Assembly: GCA_030620095.1 (NCBI GenBank)
Contig: JAUTXW010005222.1
Span: 310,001-374,000, forward strand
Length of the DNA stretch: 64,000 bases
Origin: Kuschelorhynchus macadamiae
Taxonomy: Eukaryota > Arthropoda > Insecta > Coleoptera > Curculionidae
Direction: 5' to 3'
Part shown: in pieces, positions 27,435 to 38,900 of the stretch
Numbering within the stretch: the first letter of the stretch is position 1
How the letters are laid out: the number at the start of each line of letters is the position of its first letter
Made by a program: the position numbers and the translations under genes
The notes under the pieces: generated by a model
The model's database searches: none
Seen by the model: the letters and a program-made list of their open reading frames with translations, nothing else
What the model was told of the DNA's origin: nothing

Positions 27435-28101
27435 AGATCAAAATACGAGAATTCTAACCACACTATACCACAACTTGTTACGTTCTGGACGCGGGTTTCG
27501 CTAACCAAGTTAACATCATCAGCAGATGATATAAACTAAAGTAACTTATCCTAACCGAGACTATTTATAGGTAAATGTGATCACACTTGGTTGCACCCGC
27601 AATGCACTGTTGTCAAGTAAGCAGTAGAGGGGACTATAGGGAATAGGCCCTCTGTCTTTATTCGGTGCTCACTTACCACATTTAGCTTTGTTTATTTATT
27701 TATTTTTATTCTCTCAACTTAATTAATTTAAGAATATTTATTCCTATTTGGTGATTGTTTTCCAAAGCATGTTGGGCAACGCTTGACTTTTCTGTTCTTC
27801 CGTATCTTAAATGTGTCATGTGTTCTTTAAAACGAATGTTTATGGAACGTTTTATTTTTTCTAACATATTTTAGATCGCAGTCATTACAGCTAATTTCAT
27901 AGATGCCACTCCTCTCCTTCAAGTCGACTTTGTCTTTAGGGTTTCCAAGGAGATTTTTCAAACTGTTCTCCTTTTTCTCTGATACTCTAAAACCTACGTT
28001 TTTAAATACTTTTTCTAGACCTCTCGTATATCTGGGATCATATGGGATTACTATAAACTTATTGGGAGCCTCAGGTGCTTGAGGAGTAGTGGCATCTTTT
28101 A
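27435..28101 (-). pseudogene. Penelope-like element remnant with GIY-YIG, PLE-3
   Basis: The 3' portion of a PLE on the minus strand. After IPYDPRYTRGLEKVFKNVGF come NSLKNLLGNPKDKVD, then RSGIYEISCNDCDLKYV, the GIY-YIG nuclease core with its cysteine pair. An internal frame change damages the YVGQTKR block. After it EHMTHLRYGRTEKS and VAQHALENNHQ, the remaining nuclease motifs, can be read. The 3' non-coding part ends in the hammerhead at 27484-27526. It is a near mirror image of PLE-4, and the two point away from each other. Homology of the arms starts at GTTAAAAGATGCC and ends about 27435. Confidence 0.85.
27484..27526 (-). ncRNA. hammerhead ribozyme, type I minimal, intact core
   Basis: On the minus strand: stem I TCTG, core CTGATGA, one extra T, stem II GTTAAC-TTG-GTTAGC, core GAAA, stem III of two pairs (A-U, C-G) with loop CCGC, cleavage triplet GTC, then CAGA closing stem I perfectly (TCTG/CAGA). 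All invariant bases of the catalytic core are present. Hammerheads with very short stem III are known from the terminal repeats of Penelope-like elements, and this one lies directly 3' of a PLE nuclease remnant. The single T between the core and stem II is unusual. Confidence 0.82.
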
Positions 28102-28149
28102 ACTTGCTATTTTTGTAGTATATAACACCCTACTCATTTCATTGCCGTC
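28102..28149. other. junction between the two PLE arms
   Basis: Short unassigned spacer (TTGCTATTTTTGTAGTATATAA...) between the end of PLE-3 homology and the start of PLE-4 coding homology. It marks the point where the two copies meet head to head. Confidence 0.5.
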
Positions 28150-28905
28150 GACACAAAATGGCAGCATTTCATTTCTTAACTCACAGGTTAGGCAATTTTC
28201 CATTAAGTAAAGAACGTTTTAAAAATGAAAATATAGCTAAAAGTAATGGATATAATGATAATTTTGTACATAAATTAGTAAATAGACACGAGCATAAGAA
28301 AATGTTAAAAGATGCCACTACTCCTCAAGCACCTGAGGCTCCCAATAAGTTTATAGTAATCCCGTATGACCCCAAATATACGAGAGGTCTAGAAAAAGTA
28401 TTTAAAAGGTTTTAGAGTAGCCTACAAAATGGAGAACAGTTTAAAAAATCTCCTTGGAAACCCTAAAGACAAAGTTGACTTGAAGGAGAGGAGTGGCGTC
28501 TATGAAATTATCTGTAATGACTGCGATCTAAAATATGTTGGGCAAACTAAACGCTCCATAAACATTCGTTTTAAAGACACATTTAAGATACGAAAGAACA
28601 GGAAAGTCATGCGTTGCCCAACAAGATTTGGAAAACAATCACCAAAAAGGAATAAATAATCTTAAGTTTATTAAAAATAAAGACAGAGGGCCTATTCCCT
28701 ATAGTCCCCTCTATTGCTTACTTGACAACGGTACAGTTGGATGCAACCAAGTGTGACCACATTTACCTATAAATAGTCTCGGTTAGTATAAGTTACTTTA
28801 GTTTATATCATCTGCTGATAATGCTAACTTGGTTAGCGAAACGCGCGTCCAGAACGTAACAAGTTGTGGTCTAGTGTGGTTAGAACTTTCTTTTTTTGAT
28901 CTATC
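28150..28905 (+). pseudogene. Penelope-like element remnant with GIY-YIG, PLE-4
   Basis: Plus-strand mirror of PLE-3, reaching further towards the 5' side. The open frame at 28158-28415 has HRLGNFPLSKERF, IAKSNGYNDNFVHKL and IPYDPKYTRGLEKVFK, the thumb and connection region of a PLE reverse transcriptase. After a frame change at about 28412 the frame 28429-28659 carries NSLKNLLGNPKDKVD and RSGVYEIICNDCDLKYVGQT, a well-kept GIY-YIG core, then RSINIRFK. A deletion removes the EH and VAQH blocks that PLE-3 still shows. A hammerhead follows at 28811-28853. Reverse-transcriptase catalytic motifs are absent, so both copies are 5'-truncated and dead. Confidence 0.87.
28811..28853 (+). ncRNA. hammerhead ribozyme, type I minimal, G8 altered
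   Basis: Stem I TCTG/CAGA, core CTGATAA (G8 of the CTGATGA consensus is A), extra T, stem II GCTAAC-TTG-GTTAGC with six perfect pairs, core GAAA, stem III A-U and C-G with loop GCGC, cleavage triplet GTC. Stem II is better paired than in the minus-strand partner, but the G8 change should weaken or abolish cleavage. Confidence 0.75.
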
Positions 28906-30849
28906 TTCCACCACAGGCTCCAGTGTTGGGATGTATTATTTAAATAAAAAGTGCAAAATTTTGAGAACATTGAAATCTATATTAGAACTTAAGATAAACA
29001 AAATAAAATTTAATACCCTTTACCCTTTACATTTTTCATTACATTGATGACCAGCAGGCCATGGCAAAACTTTAACAATATGATTTTAAAACCACTGCCC
29101 GACTATACCTGTTGTATTAATTCAAAAGTTGTCCTTCTGGAATACAAATCCATCTTCAGAAAAAAATTTACTTAACAGAAGGTAGTATTACATTTAATTT
29201 AATAAATTTACGATATTCTAAAACTGTTGTCGTTTGTTTAGATAAGGGATATAACTAAAAATTAATTTTCTCTGTTTGTACAAATCGGTCAACTTACTTT
29301 CTTCTACTGAATGTGGAACGGGAGCCCGGAAAATTTATATTCTACTGCAGCAACTCTAACCGAAGAAAAAGAGTTTTAAGAAGAAGATGAGAGACACAGA
29401 CTACAAACGCTAGAAAGAACCAAATACTGGACCGATTTTGTATATTAAGTAGCCTATCTATATTATAAACGAACTGACCAATAATTTATCTATGATGTAT
29501 TAATTCTAAATCTTCTTCATTACTCTTATGGTACTACCTGATTCTAATGCAGGCAGATTTACAAGTATTAAATTTCTTATCTTTTTTTTTATTGCATAGT
29601 AGTGTACAGCTCCCAAAGTTTTAAATTTTTTAAAGAAATGAAAGGAAGAATGAGAGTTTTCATGACTTGCAAGTTAAAATATGGGAGAAACGCTTTTGTG
29701 GATAGCACTATAGCTCCATAATTGAGAGTATTGGAGATCATCGAATAAAAGACCAAATGATGTAATTTGTTTTTGTTGCCGGACACTGAAAGAATACATG
29801 AAAATTTCATGTTAGTATAAGTAGAACAGAGACAGATTGTCCGGACTCCAACGATACTTAAGACAAGACAACAACATTTTTAGCAACTGTTCAGTAATAA
29901 TATTTGTTCAGTATTAGAAATAACGGTTTTGAAAGCTTTTGTTTATTTTCGGGAAAAATATTAAATAGCGATAGCTGTGTGTCTGAAATAAGAAAAACAC
30001 TTGCTATTGGGAATACTGGTCTCACAGAACAGACATGGTAACAAAGCGGGATAGATAAAAAGACGGAAAAAAAATTAAAGTAATTGGTTAGAACACTTGT
30101 ACAGGATGGTTATCCCTCAATATGTCCATTAAATGCTGATTTAAATACTATAGTAGGTTTAAAACCTTTATCTTCAAATGTATCCGATAAATTTATTTAA
30201 CAGAAACTCCATCATTCCCGCCACTAATCAACATTGAAGTATATCCTAATTTAGCCACTCCCTTTAAAAGTCTAAGGTAATTTGTTTCTAAAAGCACATC
30301 GAGGTCTTGCTAAAAAACCGAGCCTATCGGATAAGAACTAAAAATGTTCCAATATTTTGAAAATTGATCTGAAATATAAACGATACCCCTGCCAAAGCAG
30401 ATTCAAAAACTTTAATGTATTTTCTGCAACTGTCCATTTTATTGTTTGTTTCTACGACGTATCATCATAAGAGAAAATCTAATTCGAAAAGATGTGCACT
30501 AAACTTCCATTTTTGCTAAAATCACAAATCTCGAAGGCCTTAGATAAAACGTAGCTCTTAAGCGGTAAGTGCCTCTGTAAGAGGTAAATTAGTTTATATT
30601 CAGATAAATTTGATTTAATTTTAGAACTTAACGATTCCATGTAGATTTTTGAGATTGGCACAATAAAATATGAATGTTTTTAGGGCGATAGCTACAATTT
30701 TGGGCGCAATACTTTTCCCAATTTAGTAAGATCTTTTTAAAAAACAATTCCTGTGATGTCGTTGTTTGTTTGAATCAGGAGCTATTCTAGGATCTTCTTT
30801 GGATTAGGAATCTGATTGATACCGTTCGAGAACCTCAAGAATGATCTAA

Positions 30850-30853
<4 letters not shown>
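28906..30853. other. intronic sequence, nothing recognised
   Basis: AT-rich, with a few moderately complex patches (29290-29450, 30230-30660) where no domain could be named. Confidence 0.4.

Positions 30854-30929
<76 letters not shown>
30854..30929. repeat. (AT)n microsatellite
   Basis: Uninterrupted AT dinucleotide run of about 76 bases. Confidence 0.97.
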
Positions 30930-30931
<2 letters not shown>

Positions 30932-31479
30932 ATATAGAGACACCAAAAGGTGAAAAGTACATTTTGACACCATGGCTACGGTACTGTATATATTACTACA
31001 TTACTGCATGCTTAACTCAAATGGGCCATGCTTCATGTTCCTTGATTAAAGGAAGAATTCATAACGGGGGAAATAGGGGATTAAGCTATTTTACCGATTT
31101 TTTATATTGCTTTCCATTGCTTTGAATCTGTTCCAATTTTGCCAGTTTCTCCTTTTGAGGAGATCGTAGTGGATTTGAATAGTTGATTCTGCTAATGAAC
31201 ATAAATCACATGATATCTGCAGTCCACCGACAGAAACTTCATTAGTCTAGAGAACGCGTCGAAAATTCGGATAAACACAGAATATGGAGGTTGACCCTGA
31301 AAAATGTCACTTAGAAATACCGTTGGGCTTTTCGATAAAAACTTAGAATAACATTTATCTAAATGTTATAAGGTAATATTGGAACTTCTATTTTCAATAA
31401 ACAAAAAGATACATTTTTTAAAATTAGAAAAAATAAAATGTGAAAAAATATAATCTTAACAAAAAACAACATACTCTTA
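30930..31479. other. AT-rich intronic sequence, nothing recognised
   Basis: No domain, inverted repeat or tandem array was recognised here. Confidence 0.4.
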
Positions 31480-31990
31480 CCCAGGACATTTTTTTCTTCC
31501 TTTGTTAGTTAATAAGGAGTTATCCATTTATGTCACCCTTGATTTTTGAACTTAGTTTTAAATGTTGAATTCTCACCAAAATTTTACCAGTTTATGCTTA
31601 TCTCGATTGATGAATAAAAAGCTTTTTTTGTAGTTTTTGTTTAAATAATTTTGGAGGTTTTTTTAAATAATTTTATTCCGCCATATTCGATTCGTGCGAA
31701 ATTTTTAAGAGTTCACCCTTATATCGGACTATAAATATATTAGGCCGGATTCTTCTTCCGCCATCTTAAATTTATACCCAGATTTTACCAATTTAACCCT
31801 ATATCACACTTGATTTTTGTGTAAAATTTAAGGACAATTTTTGATTTTTTAAAATTTACGACGCCATTTTCTTCCACTATGTTAGACTTTACCCAAAATG
31901 TTACGGTTATATTCCTATATGACCCTCGATTCTTGACCAAAAGTTTCTGAAATAAGTAGTTTTAAGCTGTGCCGCAAATAGACAGAGAGA
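31480..31990. repeat. decayed tandem-motif repeat, ending in a GACAGAGAGACAAAC tail
   Basis: The phrases TTTACCA(A/G)TTTA, CTTATATCG or CCTATATCAC, TTGATTTTTG and CGCCAT recur about every 100-120 bases across this stretch, four times or so. The reverse complement matches 7140-7560. The stretch ends ATAGACAGAGAGACAAACATATATACAGG. Class unknown. Confidence 0.5.
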
Positions 31991-32393
31991 CAAACATATA
32001 TACAGGTCGACAGAAATGGGAAAATATATTTTTTTAGCAATTGTTAACTTCATTGCCAAAGGTTTTTACACATATGGACTAGTGAAACTTGTCTTGTCTT
32101 CACTTAGAGTGGAATACACCGGAACCGTATTCATCGAATTTACCGATTTTCTTTTTGTTTTTCTGTTGCCTAGGAATAAAAAGAGTACCTGGAAATTACA
32201 CATATGATTATCAAACTGCTAACATAATTATTCAATTACGACGACAACAGCGCAGCCCTGTTTAGTTATGCCGTGCGGTGACACTTTAATGGCTGCGCTA
32301 AAATTCTTTGGCTTTTATTGATTCTGTTATGTTGATTGATTATTATCATTTGCGTTGTGTAAAACTTTAAAATGCCTTACAAGTGTTATGTGT
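31991..32393. other. unassigned sequence before Harbinger remnant
   Basis: The open frame at 32016-32207 has no recognised domain. A GC-richer patch at 32228-32300 (GACAACAGCGCAGCC, CCGTGCGGTGACAC) is unassigned. Confidence 0.4.
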
Positions 32394-33236
32394 GATTGCA
32401 CGGGTTCCCCTTAATCAATATAAGTGACGCTTAACTTTAAGGTGAATCTTAAGTAAAAGATTTCCGATGCACGGGTAATTAAGCCTGATTTACCGTCGTC
32501 TAAGATAAGCCGAAGATTTTTGAGGCTTAAGCTTTACTGACTGAGCTTAAGTGACAGTTGACAGTTGGAACATTTGGATTGACAACGTGCATCGGTTGTG
32601 TTTTGGAAGTTTTGATTGCTAGCCTTTTCCTTTAAAAATAAAGTACAGACACAGATCGACACAATATATTAATAAATGACGAAGACGATCTTGATGAACT
32701 CAATTTAATAATCCACGAAATTCCAACACGCGTATTCAATAGGGCAAACTATTTTAATCCTTTTGATCAATTAACGTTTTTCAAAAGGTTTTGAGTGACG
32801 AAACCGACAGCACTTTTCATATTAGATCAGATTGCACGTGAAATTGAGCATTCCTTTTCATAAAGTGATAGACAAAATGAACAACAAATGTTTATATTTT
32901 CCCATGTGACCGCATCGGTCTTTTTATTTTCGATATTATCTTTATACGTATGTATGAGATCTAAAAAAAGTAGTTTTTTCTATTCCTGAGAAATTTATTG
33001 TAAAATTCAAATAAAGTAATCGACAACAAACAACAAACAGAAATTTTAAACTAATATGGATGACAGTAATGACAGATAACTGGCTGGGTCTGGTAGTTGT
33101 ACATTGTTGCCACAAGTTACCACGGATTAGCTAGGTATGTGACTGAGGGGGACCTTAACAAACCAATTTAAGGTTAAGGTGCACCTTAAATTAAGGTGCA
33201 GCGTAACTGTCAGATTTAAGTTGAAGCAGTGCAATC
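32394..33236 (+). mobile_element. PIF/Harbinger transposon, internally deleted
   Basis: Ends are inverted: GATTGCACGGGTTCCCCTTAA on the left and, reversed, GATTGCACTGCTTCAACTTAA on the right. The subterminal parts on both sides are full of CTTAA, TTAAGGTG and CACCTTAA motifs. At 843 bp it is far shorter than an autonomous Harbinger, and only the N-terminal end of the transposase remains. Confidence 0.7.
32650..32875 (+). pseudogene. Harbinger transposase N-terminal remnant
   Basis: One frame reads DEDDLDELNLIIHEIPTR and VFNRANYFNPFDQLTFFKRF before TGA at 32792. Shifting by one base continues VTKPTALFILDQIAREIEHSF. The order (acidic start, IPTRV, DQLTFFKRFR-like, KPT..LLD.I) is that of the HARBI1-like transposase N-terminus, which precedes the DDE nuclease. 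The nuclease domain is missing and the element is dead. Confidence 0.72.
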
Positions 33237-34140
33237 CACCTTCAGCGTTTTCAGCGAACGTAGGACGAAGCTAGTACTAGCTTCGTAAAATATCTCGTAA
33301 TGAACCCACGAAGAACAATAGGGTGTGTAAATAATTTTAAAGTCTAATAAAGGCGATTAGTAAAAAGTGTAGTTAAAAAAAGTAAGTTATTTGCACAAGG
33401 TAACTTTTTGAAAGAAATATTGAACGGAACTAGCCGTAATGGAAAACAATTTTAACCAAGTAAACTAAAACACTTGTTTAAAATTTCCACTTAATTAAAT
33501 TTACAAAAAATTAAGACACAAATTTAATATCTAACTTCTAATTAAGCCACAGCAGCGTTGGCGAAACAATTGTCATGTGTTTTTTGTTTTTTATTTTTAG
33601 TAAAAAAAAGTGGAAATTTTAAACAGGTATTTTCGTTTACTTGATTTTTAAATGAAATTAAAGAAAGCAAGCTTAAACGAGAGTCAAGAAGTTTTCATAA
33701 TTTTGTTAGCTTGTTAAATGTTTTTGATAAACTTTAGCTTAACGAAAACTGGCAAAAATCTGTGCGTTTTCCTGAAAATTAAATATTCGCCTGCACCTAC
33801 GGTGACTTACTCAATCTTAATTAGTATAGAATTACATTTGGAAAACTACTTTTATAGACAAAAATATTTCTGCAAAACTTTTAACATTCCAGGTCTGTAA
33901 AATAATATTAATACTGTCCCACATATTGACTGAAATAGATAATTTAAGTACATCACAACAAAATGATAGTCATAACAGCATTTTAAATTATGTTTTTGAT
34001 CTATTGGAAAATTAAACAATTAACGCAACTGTTGTAAAAACGCTATCATTTGTGTGTGAACTGTTGAAATTACTAACATTGTCCATAAGAAAGATGTCGA
34101 TATTCACCTGAAACTCTATAAGAAATCATGGTTCTTTATA
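33237..34140. other. AT-rich intronic sequence, nothing recognised
   Basis: No domain or repeat. A short perfect palindrome AGCTAGTACTAGCT-like occurs near 33270-33286. Confidence 0.4.
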
Positions 34141-34290
34141 TGTACTGACAAAATGCATTTAAAGTAGAAGTACCAAATACCTAAGAAATCAACAATACGA
34201 ATCAAATAACAGGTACTTTTAAATTGTAAAAGTATTTGAAGTATTTAATAACTGGTAATTGTATGTCATTTTTGTCAAATTTGTACATTT
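34141..34290. repeat. possible hAT-type subterminal repeats, left
   Basis: Contains ACCAAATACC, GGTACTTTTAAATTGTAAAAGTATTTGAAGTATTTAA, i.e. several copies of the (A)GTATTTGAAGTA / TACTTCAAATAC motif that is dense again at 35530-35820. Clusters of such short subterminal repeats are typical of hAT elements. No hAT transposase was recognised between the two clusters. Confidence 0.35.
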
Positions 34291-35261
34291 TAAATTGCTC
34301 AAGATACATTTCAGAACCAACCACCAAACAGTTAGATTGTCGTGTAAATTGGTTTCAAATTGTTTGTGATTCTTCCTCATAAGAGGCCTATTTTGGTACC
34401 ATCACTTAAAATATGCACTTATTTTTTTTTACTTATTACGTATATGAAGTTATTTCTTGCTTATGGCCCTTTTTTTTTGTTTAATGAAGTTTCTCTACGT
34501 CTTCTTTTTGGTTTGGAAAAAACTTGTTCATATTTTTGGATGGATCCCATCTGTATTAAAAGAGGGCTGTGTGTTCATTTTAAGGGGTTTTGTATGTTCC
34601 ATTTGTTGAATCGTACATCCGGCGTATAATAAATCGGTTTTTACAGCAGTGCAGAGTCAAATAAAATCAATATCAACGTAGCGTTGCTAGGATTGAGATT
34701 GAATACACAGGTTGCGTACGAAACATACAAAATTTAACATTAAGACAGAATAAATGTTATTATTCGAATTATTAGAACCACAAAATTGTGTTTATTGGAG
34801 TATAATTTAAAAAAAATAGGAAGGGGTGAAAAGAGAATATGTAAAAATAAACTTTTGCAACTTCAAACCAATTACATAGTTTAAAATATTTTTAATAATT
34901 TTCACAAGAATATGGATACATAAAATAAACACAATTATATATATTGTAAAAGTAATTGAATTATGCAAAACAGAAAACAATAAAATAAGGTGGCACTTTT
35001 TAGCATAGGAGTGAGAAATCTGTTTGGACATCTGTTCCACTTACATCAACGTAAGCCAAAAACAGAAAAAAAAAACAAAGCTGATGTATTGCTTTATTAT
35101 TTCTGTTGCTTTAAAATAAATTATTTTGTTGCTACTCTTGTGCTCAATTCCGCCAGAGTAATATTTCTCTGGTAGGCACTAGAAGACTAGACTTACCATA
35201 TTCAATTCCTTTTGCTAATTATATAGAATATTATAAATGAACCTAGAACATCCCGCAGGCA
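34291..35261. other. unassigned sequence between two motif clusters
   Basis: The open frames at 34360-34629, 34807-35040 and 34990-35175 show no known domain. At 35018-35055 ACATCTGTTCCACTTACATCAACG resembles the flank of the inverted hammerhead pair (ATTCCACTTACACCAACG at 52199), so a small PLE scrap may be present. Confidence 0.35.
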
Positions 35262-35345
35262 CGTAGCCAGAAATTCAGTTCGGGGGGGGGGGTCCAAATC
35301 AGAAATTAATTTCGGGGGTGTCCAAACAGTCAAACCTCAGGAAAA
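35262..35345. repeat. dispersed repeat edge with poly-G run
   Basis: GGCACGTAGCCAGAAATTCAGTTC is followed by a run of 12 G and later TTTCGGGGGTGTCCAA. The CGTAGCCAG...GGGGGG arrangement is a common edge of dispersed repeats in arthropod genomes. The class is not assigned. Confidence 0.45.
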
Positions 35346-35529
35346 TTAGGAATAAGCATACCTATATTAAAATATTTTTAGAATTTCGGGGCAGAATCAT
35401 CAATATTCCTGCGAGCGAAGAGGGATCATAGTTTTCCTCCAATAAGCGAGCAGCAGTGGTAAATGCAAACGGATCGCCTCTATCTCTAGAACTCAAATTT
35501 AAACGCGCAAACAAAGTGCTTGGATTAAA

Positions 35530-35820
35530 AACATCACAGTATTTGAAGTACTTTTAGAGGATTTGAATTACGTTTTCGTTGCTTGAAGAACTTTTGATAG
35601 TACTTCAATTGCTTTTATATTTTAAGTAAAGTTCATATACACTTCAAATACTTTTTTGTGAAATCAAGTACCAAATACCAAATACTCTTTAGGATGTTAT
35701 TGAATTTCAAGTACAATTACAATAAAATAAAATGTATTTAAAGTACAGTATTTCAAACACCAAAAAGTATTTGAATTAATTTTTACAAGTATTTTACTTG
35801 AAGTAGTAACAGTTTCTGCT
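35530..35820. repeat. possible hAT-type subterminal repeats, right
   Basis: AGTATTTGAAGTACTTTT and its inverse (TACTTCAAATAC, AAGTACCAAATACC) recur at least eight times in both orientations over 290 bases. Confidence 0.4.
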
Positions 35821-35824
35821 TGCC

Positions 35825-35975
35825 CACGGTTCACCTGCGATTGCACAAGACATCTTCAGTGCTTTTATCTTGTGCAATGAATATCCTTGAGGATGCCTCG
35901 TGCAAACGCAGGCGAAACTTCGAAAGCAATTCGAATTGAACCCGGTCTAAATCCAAGAACCATGATTTCTTAATT
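35825..35975. repeat. foldback element (PLE-terminal-repeat type), copy 3
   Basis: Left arm (minus) has CACTGAAGATGTCTTGTGCA, then ATCGCAGGTGAACCG. Right arm (plus) has TTGAGGATGCCTCGTGCAAA, then CGCAGGCGAAACTTCG, then TAAATCCAAGAACCATGATTTCTTAATTGA, the same end as in copies 1 and 2. The arms face each other around about 25 bases. Confidence 0.6.
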
Positions 35976-38900
35976 GACTCCAGCCGTCGTACTAAGTCTA
36001 AATGTCTGAAAATAAATAAGACATTATAGCGCTTTTACATTACTCCATTCTGACCTGCCAATGGAAGAAAGGTAGCATTTTCTTAGTTATGTACAACAAA
36101 TATATAAATATATAAAAATAATTAGAGATATAAGATTTTAATAATGTAATGATTGACTTACATATGAAACCCTATCTACATTATAAAGCAAGAAGTATGG
36201 TAATTATTTCAATAAGTAATTCTGCCTTAACTTTCATGCTTTTAATGTCTGTTCGAATTTTAAAGAAATAATTCATATATGCCCACTTTGCACATATTGC
36301 TATAAAATATTTTGTGTGGTAAGAGATAATAATGCACTTATTGGTAAGAGAAGGAATAACTTTTCACCAAAAATGAATTAACTTTATTTTTCCCGGCCCT
36401 AAAAATAATGATCGACCCTTGTGTTAAATAATTGATTTAATATATTTGATAAAAAAAGTATATAGATAACTGGTTAAATTCAAAATTTAAATACTGAACT
36501 TATTGGTTATTATTTTTTATTAACCAACTAATTAATTTTGATTAATGATTTACTAAACACTAAAAATATTTTTTGTTAAGTAAATCAGAAAAACCATAGA
36601 CAAATTCGTAATGTTCCATTTATCCCTATTGAAGCGCCCGCCTACTCTTAGAAGGTGCGTCAGCGAGCGCTGAAGCCTTCTTCTTCCTTGGAGGTAATGA
36701 TAAAACGCAAAGCAATATTTTGCAATTTTATAAAATTTAACTTAATGCTTAAAAAGTGCCGTATCCTTTAATAGAACTAGTCTACTTTCTTGAAAGGCAG
36801 TTACTTACAGTATGCTTTGATAGTCTGCTCATAGTCTACTCACATGAGTAAGCGCAAGGAGCGTAATGATATTGAGAAATCGTAGAAAAATAATTAAACG
36901 ATTATTAATTTACAAATCTTTCACTTCTTTTATTCGAAACTAAGTATAAACAATTTTTTCAGTATAAAATAAAATAATATTTTGTAACATATCTGCAATT
37001 TGATCAATATCTACACGTTTGTATATGCGTCGTCGTTTAAGTCAGAGTGATATAAATGATTTTCTGTCCCATTATCACAAATAATTAGTGGGCTTCTTGC
37101 GATACAAAGGAAACTCTCGTTACTGAGTGAGGACGGAAGACAATGGTAAATGAAACGAGAATAATTTCGCCTAAAAGATAAGAGAATCGGGTCCCAATTG
37201 TCTTAATCAAAAGTGTCGCCTTTGCCTTGCTAAAAGAGCCCTCTGATTTTTCTCTGTCGCCGCAAAAATAAAGAGGTTTCATGATTAGTGTGGTGTCAGC
37301 AGAACTGAGATACTGGCTAATTATTTTGTAGTCCGATAAAAGAGACAGGATACAATTTATAAAGGTACAGTGCCAGGTCGTAAAATAGTGCGAGCAAATT
37401 GACTATTTCATTCAGTCAATTCTGATTCAAGACTAATTACTTTTTCTGTTACCGTTGATAAACTACGTTATTTTGCCCAAGAACATATACGTTTTTTGAA
37501 TGACATACAGAGTAAGTTTAAGTTTTTCTGGGAAATAAAACGTATTAAGAGAATAAAAGTTCGAAACAGATACAGCCTTTTTAAAATATTCTGAACGTTG
37601 AAAATGATTCCTAGAATTAAAAAAAAAAACATGGAGATTGGATCCTTAATATATGATATAATAAAAATATTTATCCCATCACCAAAATTAAGAATAAGGT
37701 GTAGGATTTTTTAAATTTGCTATTTTGAGAGAATTAAAAATTTTAAATTTATATAAAAAACTTCTATTTAATGTATTCGGAAATCTAAAATATTTTAACA
37801 TTACTATGTGTACGTGTAAAAAATCATTATTTTAAACCCTTTATTTAATATCAAAATAAGAGTTTCTTATATTAAATATATTTCTAATATACAGATATTT
37901 ACTTACATACTTTTGCATACATGATGTATAAACGCTGGAAGTTGTTTTTATCATTGTTTCTTATTTGTGAACACAAAGGAAGTTCGCGATAACATCTATA
38001 GGCTTTTTCTGATCTTCTATTTGGAATTTCGTGAGTATACAGTAGAAATTGCAAATCGCAGATATTGGTGAAGTTCTAGTATTTTTGAGGTTATATTATA
38101 GTTTCGCTGATATAAAAAGAATATATGCTGTCTCATTAACATTAATATACTAAAGATATTTTCATAAAATAAAATATTGGTATAAGCTTTACTAGGCATA
38201 ATAATCACTAAGGTTTTATATTACCGTATGAGTTCAAATTCATTTGTCAGTAACGTATTCGGTATTTGGGATACTCTAAAAACAATGAAATAAACAAAGG
38301 GTGGGTCATTGGTGCTTAAGATCTATGTTCGTCTATCCCCTGACAGGTAAAATGAACCGTATTTTAGCATGGCAAAATTCATTATCCAATGTAGTGTATT
38401 TAAAAACGAGAGGCCACTGTTGATCAATTCTCAGAAAAAGCAAGTTTATGATATTTAAATCGTTCAACAGGCGTATAGCGCTTCTTTAGACATGGGAAAA
38501 CTAAATATTAGGCAATTGTATGTATAAGGAAATAACTATTTGAAACATGAGCCCTAATTTTAAATCAAACATTGATGTCTTCATTTTCTTCTTAGAATGT
38601 TGTATCCGAATCAAGCGTTGGCAGAGGGACTGTCTTGAGATGTAGCTTCTGAGCAAAATGTATCTAATCCTTTAATAAACTGCATGTAGTGTATTTTCGG
38701 TGCCTTTTACGTAATTTACCATGTAGCAAATTTTATTATTCCAGCGACAAAAAATACCTCAGATAGTACCTACCTCAAGAAATCTAGACCTTAAAGCATT
38801 AAGCAGATTAATGTCTGAGAGTGAAAATAATAAAGGTCTAGTGGGTATATATTTAATTTATGTCCAATCAGATAATAATTAATAAATAATTTCCTTAGTT

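Noticed and set aside
34360..34629. 89-codon hydrophobic open frame
   Set aside because: No domain, no splice context and biased only by T-rich composition; likely chance.
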